Origin: Petrolisthes cinctipes | Lineage: Eukaryota; Arthropoda; Malacostraca; Decapoda; Porcellanidae | Length of the DNA stretch: 64,000 bases | Reading direction: 5' to 3' | NCBI GenBank assembly: GCA_033782935.1 | Contig: JAWQEG010000279.1 | Coordinates: 1,574,001-1,638,000, forward strand | Shown: positions 1 to 10,931 of the stretch, in pieces | Position numbering within the stretch: position 1 is the first letter of the stretch | How the letters are laid out: the number at the start of each line of letters is the position of its first letter | Position numbers and translations under genes: made by a program | Notes under the pieces: generated by a model | What the model was told of the DNA's origin: nothing | The model's input: only the letters and a program-made list of their open reading frames with translations | Databases searched by the model: none

Positions 1-50
1 TCAGCATGTTTTGGGCCTGTATTTTGAAAATACTCTAACACTGAGTAGGC

Positions 51-138
51 ATGTACAGATTGCTTCTGGGACCCCAAAATATTGAATTTTCGGGTGTTTT
101 GAGCCTGAATTTGAGATATAAACGGGTACTGAAGATGC
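51..138 (+). repeat. Half-unit A of the 177-bp monomer (88 bp)
   Basis: This is the first half of the L1a monomer at 51-227. Read against half-unit B (139-227) the same landmarks appear in the same order: ATGTACAGAT against ATGCACATAT, a CTTCTGGGACC-like block against CTTTTGTGCACC, CCAAAATATTGAATTTTC against CTAAAAGATCGATTTTC, TGTTTTGAGCCTG against TGTTTTGAGCATG, and AATTTGAGATA against ATTTTGAAAATA. By eye roughly two thirds of positions agree, with small gaps. The monomer is therefore an old dimer of a unit of about 88 bp. Confidence 0.8.
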
Positions 139-143
139 ATGCA
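136..143. other. Palindrome TGCATGCA specific to L1 monomers
   Basis: This 8-bp perfect palindrome sits at the junction between the two half-units of L1a and L1b. In L2 the same site is TACATGCA, which is not palindromic, and in S it is removed by the 29-bp deletion. It therefore occurs about twice per hexamer. Confidence 0.7.
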
Positions 144-227
144 CATATCGACTTTTGTGCACCTAAAAGATCGATTTTCAGTATGTTTTGAGCATGTATT
201 TTGAAAATACTCTAACACGGAGTAGAC
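139..227 (+). repeat. Half-unit B of the 177-bp monomer (89 bp)
   Basis: This is the second half of the L1a monomer at 51-227, starting at ATGCACATAT exactly 88 bp after the ATGTACAGAT of half A; the next monomer starts 89 bp later. It carries the short dyad GTATTTTGAAAATAC at 196-210, which in half A has decayed to the related GAATTTGAGATAT. Together with half A it shows a head-to-tail ancestral duplication inside every long monomer. Confidence 0.8.
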
Positions 228-264
228 ATGTACAGATCGCTTCTGGGATCCCTAAATATCGAAT

Positions 265-281
265 TTTCGGGTGTTTTGGGA
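265..281 (+). other. CENP-B-box-like 17-mer in S monomers
   Basis: The sequence TTTCGGGTGTTTTGGGA matches seven of the nine fixed positions of the mammalian CENP-B box core (TTCG, four free bases, A, two free bases, CGGG): the A is T and the first C of CGGG is T. It recurs once in nearly every S monomer. L1b monomers have a related form with AGGG. This is a resemblance only; I have no evidence of protein binding, and plants are not known to use a CENP-B box in this way. Confidence 0.3.
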
Positions 282-343
282 CTGAATTTGAGATATCGAC
301 TTTTTGGCACCTAACATATCGATTTTTAGCATGTTTTTAGCCT

Positions 344-358
344 ATATTTTGAAAATAT
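344..358. other. Short dyad ATATTTTGAAAATAT in an S monomer
   Basis: Seven-base arms ATATTTT and AAAATAT flank a single G. The same place in L1 and L2a monomers reads GTATTTTGAAAATAC (for example 19-33 and 196-210), which keeps seven paired bases because the outer A-T pair is changed to G-C on both sides. Almost every S, L1 and L2a monomer in the window carries one of these two forms. L2b carries GAATTTTGAAAATAC, in which one inner pair is lost. Confidence 0.75.
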
Positions 359-1905
359 TCTAGCACTGAGTAGGCATGTACAGATTGCTTCTGGGACCCC
401 AAAATATTGAATTTTCGGGTGTTTTGAGCCTGAATTTGAGATATAAACGGGTACAGAAGATACATGCACATATTGACTTTGGGCACCAAAAATATCGATT
501 TTCAGCATGTTTTGGGCCTGAATTTTGAAAATACTCTAACACGGAGTAGGCATGTACAGATCGCTTCTGGGACCCCAAAATATCGAATTTTTGGGTGTTT
601 AGGGCCAGAATTTGAGATATAAACGGGTACAGAAGATGCATGCACATATCGACTTTTGGGCACCTAAAAGATCGATTTTCAGTATGTTTTTGGCCTGTAT
701 TATGAAAATACTCTAACACGGAGTAGGCATGTACAGATACCTTCTGGGACCTCTATATATCGAATTTTCGGGTGTTTTGGGACTGAATTTGAGATATCGA
801 TTTTTTGGCACCTAAAATGTCGATTTTTAGCATGTTTTTAGCCTATATTTTGAAAATATTCTAGCACTGTGTAGGCATGTACAGATTGCTTCTGGGACCC
901 CAAAATATTGAATTTTCGGGTGTTTTGAGCCTGAATTTGAGATATAAACGGGTACAGAAGATACATGCACATATTGACTTTGGGCATCTAAAAGATCGAT
1001 TTTTAGCATGTTTTGGGCCTGTATTTTGAAAATACTCTAGCCCTGAGTAGGCATGTACAGATTGCTTCTGGGACCCCAAAATATTGAATTTTCGGGTGTT
1101 TTGAGCCTGAATTTGAGATATAAACGGGTACAGAAGATACATGCACATATTGACTTTGGGCACCAAAAATATCGATTTTCAGCATGTTTGGGGCCTGAAT
1201 TTTGAAAATACTCTAACACGGAGTAGGCATGTACAGATCGCTTTTGGGACCCCAAAATATCGAATTTTCGGGTGTTTAGGGCCAGAATTTGAGATATAAA
1301 CGGGTACAGAAGATGCATTCACATATCGACTTTTGGGCACCTAAAAGATCGATTTTCAGTATGTTTTTGGCCTGTATTTTGAAAATACTCTAACACGGAG
1401 TAGGCATGTACAGATACCTTCTGGGACCTCTAAATATCGAATTTTCGGGTGTTTTGGGACTGAATTTGAGATATCGATTTTTTGGCACCTAAAATGTCGA
1501 TTTTTAGCATGTTTTTAGCCTATATTTTGAAAATATTCTAGCACTGTGTAGGCATGTACAGATTGCTTCTGGGACCCCAAAATATTGAATTTTCGGGTGT
1601 TTTGAGCCTGAATTTGAGATATAAACGGGTACAGAAGATACATGCACATTTTGACTTTGGGCATCTAAAAGATCGATTTTTAGCATGTTTTGGGCCTGTA
1701 TTTTGAAAATACTCTAGCACTGAGTAGGCATGTACAGATTGCTTCTGGGACCCCAAAATATTGAATTTTCGGGTGTTTTGAGCCTGAATTTGAGATATAA
1801 ACGGGTACAGAAGATACATGCACATATTGACTTTGGGCATCTAAAATATCGATTTTCAGCATGTTTTGGGCCTGTATTTTGAAAATACTCTAACACTGAG
1901 TAGGC

Positions 1906-3584
1906 ATGTACAGATTGCTTCTGGGACCCCAAAATATTGAATTTTCGGGTGTTTTGAGCCTGAATTTGAGATATAAACGGGTACTGAAGATGCATGCACA
2001 TATCGACTTTTGTGCACCTAAAAGATCGATTTTCAGTATGTTTTGAGCATGTATTTTGAAAATACTCTAACACGGAGTAGACATGTACAGATCGCTTCTG
2101 GGATCCCTAAATATCGAATTTTCGGGTGTTTTGGGACTGAATTTGAGATATCGACTTTTTGGCACCTAAAAGATCGATTTTTAGCATGTTTTTAGCCTAT
2201 ATTTTGAAAATATTCTAGCACTGAGTAGGCATGTACAGATTGCTTCTGGGACCCCAAAATATTGAATTTTCGGGTGTTTTGAGCCTGAATTTGAGATATA
2301 AACGGGTACAGAAGATACATGCACATATTGACTTTGGGCACCAAAAATATCGATTTTCAGCATGTTTTGGGCCTGAATTTTGAAAATACTCTAACACGGA
2401 GTAGGCATGTACAGATCGCTTCTGGGACCCCAAAATATCGAATTTTTGGGTGTTTAGGGCCAGAATTTGAGATATAAACGGGTACAGAAGATGCATGCAC
2501 ATATCGACTTTTGGGCACCTAAAAGATCGATTTTCAGTATGTTTTTGGCCTGTATTATGAAAATACTCTAACACGGAGTAGGCATGTACAGATACCTTCT
2601 GGGACCTCTATATATCGAATTTTAGGGTGTTTTGGGACTGAATTTGAGATATCGATTTTTTGGCACCTAAAATGTCGATTTTTAGCATGTTTTTAGCCTA
2701 TATTTTGAAAATATTCTAGCACTGTGTAGGCATGTACAGATTGCTTCTGGGACCCCAAAATATTGAATTTTCGGGTGTTTTGAGCCTGAATTTGAGATAT
2801 AAACGGGTACAGAAGATACATGCACATATTGACTTTGGGCATCTAAAAGATCGATTTTTAGCATGTTTTGGGCCTGTATTTTGAAAATACTCTAGCCCTG
2901 AGTAGGCATGTACAGATTGCTTCTGGGACCCCAAAATATTGAATTTTCGGGTGTTTTGAGCCTGAATTTGAGATATAAACGGGTACAGAAGATACATGCA
3001 CATATTGACTTTGGGCACCAAAAATATCGATTTTCAGCATGTTTGGGGCCTGAATTTTGAAAATACTCTAACACGGAGTAGGCATGTACAGATCGCTTTT
3101 GGGACCCCAAAATATCGAATTTTCGGGTGTTTAGGGCCAGAATTTGAGATATAAACGGGTACAGAAGATGCATTCACATATCGACTTTTGGGCACCTAAA
3201 AGATCGATTTTCAGTATGTTTTTGGCCTGTATTTTGAAAATACTCTAACACGGAGTAGGCATGTACAGATACCTTCTGGGACCTCTAAATATCGAATTTT
3301 CGGGTGTTTTGGGACTGAATTTGAGATATCGATTTTTTGGCACCTAAAATGTCGATTTTTAGCATGTTTTTAGCCTATATTTTGAAAATATTCTAGCACT
3401 GTGTAGGCATGTACAGATTGCTTCTGGGACCCCAAAATATTGAATTTTCGGGTGTTTTGAGCCTGAATTTGAGATATAAACGGGTACAGAAGATACATGC
3501 ACATTTTGACTTTGGGCATCTAAAATATTGATTTTCAGCATGTTTTGGGTCTGTATTTTGAAAATACTCTAACACTGAGTAGGC
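1906..3584 (+). repeat. 11-mer HOR, copy 2 (10 of 11 monomers)
   Basis: It follows copy 1 at a distance of 1855 bp monomer by monomer until the tenth monomer (3409), after which one L2 monomer is missing and an L1a follows directly at 3585. It differs from copy 1 at CCTAAAAGATCG (2165) and GAATTTTAGGGTG (about 2617). Both markers recur 4712 bp downstream. Confidence 0.8.
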
Positions 3585-4762
3585 ATGTACAGATTGCTTC
3601 TGGGACCCCAAAATATTGAATTTTCGGGTGTTTTGAGCCTGAATTTGAGATATAAACGGGTACTGAAGATGCATGCACATATCGACTTTTGTGCACCTAA
3701 AAGATCGATTTTCAGTATGTTTTGAGCATGTATTTTGAAAATACTCTAACACGGAGTAGGCATGTACAGATCGCTTCTGGGACCCCTAAATATCGAATTT
3801 TCGGGTGTTTTGGGACAGAATTTGAGATATCGACTTTTTGGCACCTAAAAGATCGATTTTTAGCATGTTTTTAGCCTATATTTTAAAAATATTCTAGCAC
3901 TGAGTAGGCATGTACATATTGCTTCTGGGACCCCAAAATATTAAATTTTCGGGTGTTTTGAGCCTGAATTTAAAATATAAACGGGAACAGAAGATACATG
4001 CACATATTGACTTTGGGCATCTAAAAGATCGATTTTTAGCATGTTTTGGGCCTGTATTTTGAAAATACTCTAGCACTGAGTAGGCATGTACAGATTGCTT
4101 CTGGGACCCCAAAATATTGAATTTTCGGGTGTTTTGAGCCTGAATTTGAGATATAAACGGGTACTGAAGATGCATGCACATATCGACTTTTGTGCACCTA
4201 AAAGATCGATTTTCAGTATGTTTTGAGCATGTATTTTGAAAATACTCTAACACGGAGTAGACATGTACAGATCGCTTCTGGGACCCCTAAATATCGAATT
4301 TTCGGGTGTTTTGGGTCTGAATTTGAGATATCGACTTTTTGGCACCTAAAAGATCGATTTTGAGCATGTTTTTAGCCTATATTTTGAAAATATTCTAGCA
4401 CTGAGTAGGTATGTACAGATTGCTTCTGGGACCCCAAAATATTGAATTTTCGGGTGTTTTGAGCCTGAATTTGAGATATAAACGGGTACAGAAGATACAT
4501 GCACATATTGACTTTAGGCATCTAAAAGATCGATTTTTAGCATGTTTTGGGCCTGTATTTTGAAAATACTCTAGCACTGAGTAGGCATGTACAGATTGCT
4601 TCTGGGACCCCAAAATATTGAATTTTCGGGTGTTTTGAGCCTGAATTTGAGATATAAACGGGTATAGAAGATACATGCACATATTGACTTTGGGCATCTA
4701 AAATATCGATTTTCAGCATGTTTTGGGCCTGTATTTTGAAAATACTCTAACACTGAGTAGGC
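3585..4762 (+). repeat. Seven-monomer spacer between 11-mer pairs
   Basis: Monomer starts are 3585, 3762, 3910, 4086, 4263, 4411 and 4587: two L1a-Sa-L2 trimers of 501 bp plus an L2a. The trimer at 3585-4085 has unusual changes (CATATTGCTTC at 3915, ATTTAAAATATAAACGGG at about 3968), suggesting it is older or less homogenised than its neighbours. Together with the two 11-mers before it, it makes up the 4712-bp macro-unit. Confidence 0.75.
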
Positions 4763-6617
4763 ATGTACAGATTGCTTCTGGGACCCCAAAATATTGAATT
4801 TTCGGGTGTTTTGAGCCTGAATTTGAGATATAAACGGGTACTGAAGATGCATGCACATATCGACTTTTGTGCACCTAAAAGATCGATTTTCAGTATGTTT
4901 TGAGCATGTATTTTGAAAATACTCTAACACGGAGTAGACATGTACAGATCGCTTCTGGGATCCCTAAATATCGAATTTTCGGGTGTTTTGGGACTGAATT
5001 TGAGATATCGACTTTTTGGCACCTAACATATCGATTTTTAGCATGTTTTTAGCCTATATTTTGAAAATATTCTAGCACTGAGTAGGCATGTACAGATTGC
5101 TTCTGGGACCCCAAAATATTGAATTTTCGGGTGTTTTGAGCCTGAATTTGAGATATAAACGGGTACAGAAGATACATGCACATATTGACTTTGGGCACCA
5201 AAAATATCGATTTTCAGCATGTTTTGGGCCTGAATTTTGAAAATACTCTAACACGGAGTAGGCATGTACAGATCGCTTCTGGGACCCCAAAATATCGAAT
5301 TTTTGGGTGTTTAGGGCCAGAATTTGAGATATAAACGGGTACAGAAGATGCATGCACATATCGACTTTTGGGCACCTAAAAGATCGATTTTCAGTATGTT
5401 TTTGGCCTGTATTATGAAAATACTCTAACACGGAGTAGGCATGTACAGATACCTTCTGGGACCTCTATATATCGAATTTTCGGGTGTTTTGGGACTGAAT
5501 TTGAGATATCGATTTTTTGGCACCTAAAATGTCGATTTTTAGCATGTTTTTAGCCTATATTTTGAAAATATTCTAGCACTGTGTAGGCATGTACAGATTG
5601 CTTCTGGGACCCCAAAATATTGAATTTTCGGGTGTTTTGAGCCTGAATTTGAGATATAAACGGGTACAGAAGATACATGCACATATTGACTTTGGGCATC
5701 TAAAAGATCGATTTTTAGCATGTTTTGGGCCTGTATTTTGAAAATACTCTAGCCCTGAGTAGGCATGTACAGATTGCTTCTGGGACCCCAAAATATTGAA
5801 TTTTCGGGTGTTTTGAGCCTGAATTTGAGATATAAACGGGTACAGAAGATACATGCACATATTGACTTTGGGCACCAAAAATATCGATTTTCAGCATGTT
5901 TGGGGCCTGAATTTTGAAAATACTCTAACACGGAGTAGGCATGTACAGATCGCTTTTGGGACCCCAAAATATCGAATTTTCGGGTGTTTAGGGCCAGAAT
6001 TTGAGATATAAACGGGTACAGAAGATGCATTCACATATCGACTTTTGGGCACCTAAAAGATCGATTTTCAGTATGTTTTTGGCCTGTATTTTGAAAATAC
6101 TCTAACACGGAGTAGGCATGTACAGATACCTTCTGGGACCTCTAAATATCGAATTTTCGGGTGTTTTGGGACTGAATTTGAGATATCGATTTTTTGGCAC
6201 CTAAAATGTCGATTTTTAGCATGTTTTTAGCCTATATTTTGAAAATATTCTAGCACTGTGTAGGCATGTACAGATTGCTTCTGGGACCCCAAAATATTGA
6301 ATTTTCGGGTGTTTTGAGCCTGAATTTGAGATATAAACGGGTACAGAAGATACATGCACATTTTGACTTTGGGCATCTAAAAGATCGATTTTTAGCATGT
6401 TTTGGGCCTGTATTTTGAAAATACTCTAGCACTGAGTAGGCATGTACAGATTGCTTCTGGGACCCCAAAATATTGAATTTTCGGGTGTTTTGAGCCTGAA
6501 TTTGAGATATAAACGGGTACAGAAGATACATGCACATATTGACTTTGGGCATCTAAAATATCGATTTTCAGCATGTTTTGGGCCTGTATTTTGAAAATAC
6601 TCTAACACTGAGTAGGC
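4763..6617 (+). repeat. 1855-bp 11-mer HOR, copy 3
   Basis: It matches copy 1 (51-1905) at a distance of 4712 bp, including the private CCTAACATATCG (5020-5032), which copies 2 and 4 lack. All eleven monomer lengths agree. Confidence 0.85.
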
Positions 6618-7377
6618 ATGTACAGATTGCTTCTGGGACCCCAAAATATTGAATTTTCGGGTGTTTTGAGCCTGAATTTGAGATATAAACGGGTACTGAA
6701 GATGCATGCACATATCGACTTTTGTGCACCTAAAAGATCGATTTTCAGTATGTTTTGAGCATGTATTTTGAAAATACTCTAACACGGAGTAGACATGTAC
6801 AGATCGCTTCTGGGATCCCTAAATATCGAATTTTCGGGTGTTTTGGGACTGAATTTGAGATATCGACTTTTTGGCACCTAAAAGATCGATTTTTAGCATG
6901 TTTTTAGCCTATATTTTGAAAATATTCTAGCACTGAGTAGGCATGTACAGATTGCTTCTGGGACCCCAAAATATTGAATTTTCGGGTGTTTTGAGCCTGA
7001 ATTTGAGATATAAACGGGTACAGAAGATACATGCACATATTGACTTTGGGCACCAAAAATATCGATTTTCAGCATGTTTTGGGCCTGAATTTTGAAAATA
7101 CTCTAACACGGAGTAGGCATGTACAGATCGCTTCTGGGACCCCAAAATATCGAATTTTTGGGTGTTTAGGGCCAGAATTTGAGATATAAACGGGTACAGA
7201 AGATGCATGCACATATCGACTTTTGGGCACCTAAAAGATCGATTTTCAGTATGTTTTTGGCCTGTATTATGAAAATACTCTAACACGGAGTAGGCATGTA
7301 CAGATACCTTCTGGGACTTCTATATATCGAATTTTAGGGTGTTTTGGGACTGAATTTGAGATATCGATTTTTTGGCA
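6618..7377 (+). repeat. 11-mer HOR, copy 4, cut off by an exchange
   Basis: It matches copy 2 at a distance of 4712 bp, sharing CCTAAAAGATCG and GAATTTTAGGGTG. At about 7377, inside GGCACC, it switches from an Sb monomer to the second half of an L2b monomer. The sequence then corresponds to a point 352 bp further on in copy 2 (distance 4360 bp, as seen at the CATTCACATA markers at 3171 and 7531). The result is a chimeric 148-bp Sb/L2b monomer at 7296-7443. Confidence 0.8.
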
Positions 7378-10300
7378 CCAAAAATATCGATTTTCAGCAT
7401 GTTTTGGGCCTGAATTTTGAAAATACTCTAACACGGAGTAGGCATGTACAGATCGCTTCTGGGACCCCAAAATATCGAATTTTCGGGTGTTTAGGGCCAG
7501 AATTTGAGATATAAACGGGTACAGAAGATGCATTCACATATCGACTTTTGGGCACCTAAAAGATCGATTTTCAGTATGTTTTTGGCCTGTATTTTGAAAA
7601 TACTCTAACACGGAGTAGGCATGTACAGATACCTTCTGGGACCTCTAAATATCGAATTTTCGGGTGTTTTGGGACTGAATTTGAGATATCGATTTTTTGG
7701 CACCTAAAATGTCGATTTTTAGCATGTTTTTAGCCTATATTTTGAAAATATTCTAGCACTGTGTAGGCATGTACAGATTGCTTCTGGGACCCAAAAATAT
7801 TGAATTTTCGGGTGTTTTGAGCCTAAATTTGAGATATAAACGGGTACAGAAGATACATGCACATATTGACTTTGGGCATCTAAAATATCGATTTTCAGCA
7901 TGTTTTGGGTCTGTATTTTGAAAATACTCTAACATTGAGTAGGCATGTACAGATTGCTTCTGGGACCCCAAAATATTGAATTTTCGGGTGTTTTGAGCCT
8001 GAATTTGAGATATAAACGGGTACTGAAGATGCATGCACATATCGACTTTTGTGCACCTAAAAGATCGATTTTCAGTATGTTTTGAGCATGTATTTTGAAA
8101 ATACTCTAACACGGAGTAGGCATGTACAGATCGCTTCTGGGACCCCTAAATATCGAATTTTCGGGTGTTTTGGGACTGAATTTGAGATATCGACTTTTTG
8201 GCACCTAAAAGATCGATTTTTAGCATATTTTTAGCCTATATTTTGAAAATATTCTAGCACTGTACAGATTGCTTCTGGGACCCCAAAATATTGAATTTTC
8301 GGGTGTTTTGAGACTGAATTTGAGATATAAACGGGTACAGAAGATACATGCACATATTGACTTTGGGCACCAAAAATATCGATTTTCAGCATGTTTTGGG
8401 CCTGAATTTTGAAAATACTCTAACACGGAGTAGGCATGTACAGATCGCTTCTGGGACCACAAAATATCGAATTTTCGGGTGTTTAGGGCCAGAATTTGAG
8501 ATATAAACGGGTACAGAAGATGCATGCACATATCGACTTTTGGGCACCTAAAAGATCGATTTTCAGTATGTTTTTGGTCTGTATTTTGAAAATACTCTAA
8601 CACGGAGTAGGCATGTACAGATACCTTCTGGGACCTCTAAATATCGAATTTTCGGGTGTTTTGGGACTGAATTTGAGATATCGATTTTTTGGCACCTAAA
8701 ATGTCGATTTTAAGTATGTTTTTAGCCTATATTTTGAAAATATTCTAGCACTGTGTAGGCATGTACAGATTGCTTCTGGGACCCCAAAATATTGAATTTT
8801 CGGGTGTTTTGAGCCTAAATTTGAGATATAAACGGGTACAGAAGATACATGCACATATTGACTTTGGGCATCTAAAATATTGATTTTCAGCATGTTTTGG
8901 GCCTGTATTTTGAAAATACTCTAACACTGAGTAGGCATGTACAGATTGCTTCTGGGACCCCAAAATATTGAATTTTTGGGTGTTTTGAGCCTGAATTTGA
9001 GATATAAACGGGTACTGAAGATGCATGCACATATCGACTTTTGTGCACCTAAAAGATCGATTTTCAGTATGTTTTGAGCATGTATTTTGAAAATACTCTA
9101 ACACGGAGTAGGCATGTACAGACCGCTTCTGGGACCCCTAAATATCAAATTTTCGGGTGATTTGGGACTGAATTTGAGATATCGACTTTTTGGCACCTAA
9201 AAAATCGATTTTCAGTATGTTTTTGGCCTGTATTTTGAAAATACTCTAACACTGAGTAGGCATGTACAGATTGCTTCTGGGACCCCAAAATATTGAATTT
9301 TCGGGTGTTTTGAGCCTGAATTTGAGATATAAACGGGTACTGAAGATGCATGCACATATCGACTTTTGGGCACCTAAAAAATCGATTTTCAGTATGTTTT
9401 TGGCATGTATTTTGAAAATACTCTAACACGGAGTAGGCATGTACAGATACCTTCTGGGACCTCTAAATATCGAATTTTCGGGTGTTTTGGGACTGAATTT
9501 GAGATATCGATTTTTTGGCACCTGAAATGTCGATTTTTAGCATGTTTTTAGCCTATATTTTGAAAATATTCTAGCACTGTGTAGGCATGTACAGATTGCT
9601 TCTGGGACCCCAAAATATTGAATTTTCGGGTGTTTTGAGCCTGAATTTGAGATATAAACGGGTACAGAAGATACATGCACATATTGACTTTTGGCATCTA
9701 AAATATCGATTTTCAGCATGTTTTGGGCCTATATTTTGAAAATATTCTAGCACTGTGTAGGCATGTACAGATTGCTTCTGGGACCCCAAAATATTGAATT
9801 TTCGGGTGTTTTGAGCCTGAATTTGAGATATAAACGGGTACAGAAGATACATGCACATATTGACTTTGGGCATCTAATATATCGATTTTTAGCATGTTTT
9901 GGGCCTGAATTTTGAAAATACTCTAACACGGAGTAGGCATGTACAGATCGCTTCTGGGGCCCCAAAATATCGAATTTTTGGGTGTTTAGGGCCAGAATTT
10001 GAGATATAAACGGGTACAGAAGATGCATGCACATATCGACTTTTCGGCACCTAAAAGATCGATTTTCAGTATGTTTTTGGCCTGTATTTTGAAAATACTC
10101 TAACTCTGAGTAGGCATGTACAGATTGCTTCTGGGACCCCAAAATATTGAATTTTCGGGTGTTTTGAGCCTGAATTTGAGATATAAACGGGTACTGAAGA
10201 TGCATGCACATATCGACTTTTGTGCACCTAAAAGATCGATTTTCAGTATGTTTTGAGCATGTATTTTGAAAATACTCTAACACGGAGTAGGCATGTACAG

Positions 10301-10931
10301 ATCGCTTCTGGGACCCCTAAATATCGAATTTTCGGGTGTTTTGGGACTGAATTTGAGATATCGACTTCTTGGCACCTAAAAGATCGATTTTTAGCATGTT
10401 TTTAGCCTATATTTTGAAAATATTCTAGCACTGTACAGATTGCTTCTGGGACCCCAAAATATTGAATTTTTGGGTGTTTTGAGCCTGAATTTGAGATATA
10501 AACGGGTACAGAAGATACATGCACATATTGACTTTGGGCACCAAAACTATCGATTTTCAGCATGTTTTGGGCCTGAATTTTGATAATACTCTAACACGGA
10601 GTAGGCATGTACAGATCGCTTCTGGGACCCCAAAATATCGAATTTTCGGGTGTTTAGGGCCAGAATTTGAGATATAAACGGGTACAGAAGATGCATGCAC
10701 ATATCGACTTTTGGCCACCTAAAAGATCGATTTTCAGTATGTTTTTGGCCTGTATTTTGAAAATACTCTAACACGGAGTAGGCATGTACAGATACCTTCT
10801 GGGACCTCTAAATATCGAATTTTCGGGTGTTTTGGGACTGAATTTGAGATATCGATTTTTTGGCACCTAAAATGTCGATTTTTAGCATGTTTTTAGCCTA
10901 TATTTTGAAAATATTCTAGCACTGTGTAGGC
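7378..10931 (+). repeat. Irregular array segment
   Basis: Monomer starts include 7444, 7621, 7769, 7945, 8122, 8260, 8436, 8613, 8761, 8937, 9114, 9262, 9439, 9587, 9763, 9939, 10116, 10293, 10431, 10607 and 10784. It is mostly hexamer-like, with S-L1 pairs lacking an L2 (9114-9438) and an L2-L2 pair (9587-9938). The first 10-bp-deleted Sa of the window appears here. No non-satellite sequence is present. Confidence 0.85.
8122..8259 (+). repeat. Sa monomer with 10-bp deletion (138 bp), first of about 29
   Basis: TAGCACTGAGTAGGCATGTACAG-type sequence is shortened so that CACTG is joined directly to TACAGATTGC, removing 10 bp. The same junction is seen near 8260, 10431, 11423, 13550, 14851, 16978, 18780, 20921, 21913, 22404, 22895, 23386, 24055, 27548, 28218, 35713, 36704, 37697, 38688, 39680, 40672, 43669, 44290, 45281, 46449, 47442, 50762, 53287 and 58619. 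Its absence from 1-8.2 kb and from 28.3-35.6 kb follows the HOR blocks. It shortens the trimer to 491 and the hexamer to 992 bp. Confidence 0.85.

Larger units (their letters stand above)
51..1905 (+). repeat. 1855-bp 11-mer HOR, copy 1
   Basis: Monomer starts at 51, 228, 376, 552, 729, 877, 1053, 1229, 1406, 1554 and 1730. Order: L1a, Sa, L2b, L1b, Sb, L2a-like, L2b, L1b, Sb, L2a-like, L2a. Adjacent L2-L2 pairs, absent from the hexamer, mark the joins at which extra trimers were inserted by unequal exchange. Copies of the same order start at 1906 and 4763. Private markers include CCTAACATATCG at 308-320 and GTTTGGGGCCTG near 1186. Confidence 0.85.

Noticed and set aside
344..358. TATA box or terminator hairpin reading of the ATATTTTGAAAATAT dyad
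   Set aside because: The arms are short with a one-base centre, no T-run or gene follows, and it occurs in almost every monomer. It is kept only as a DNA dyad.
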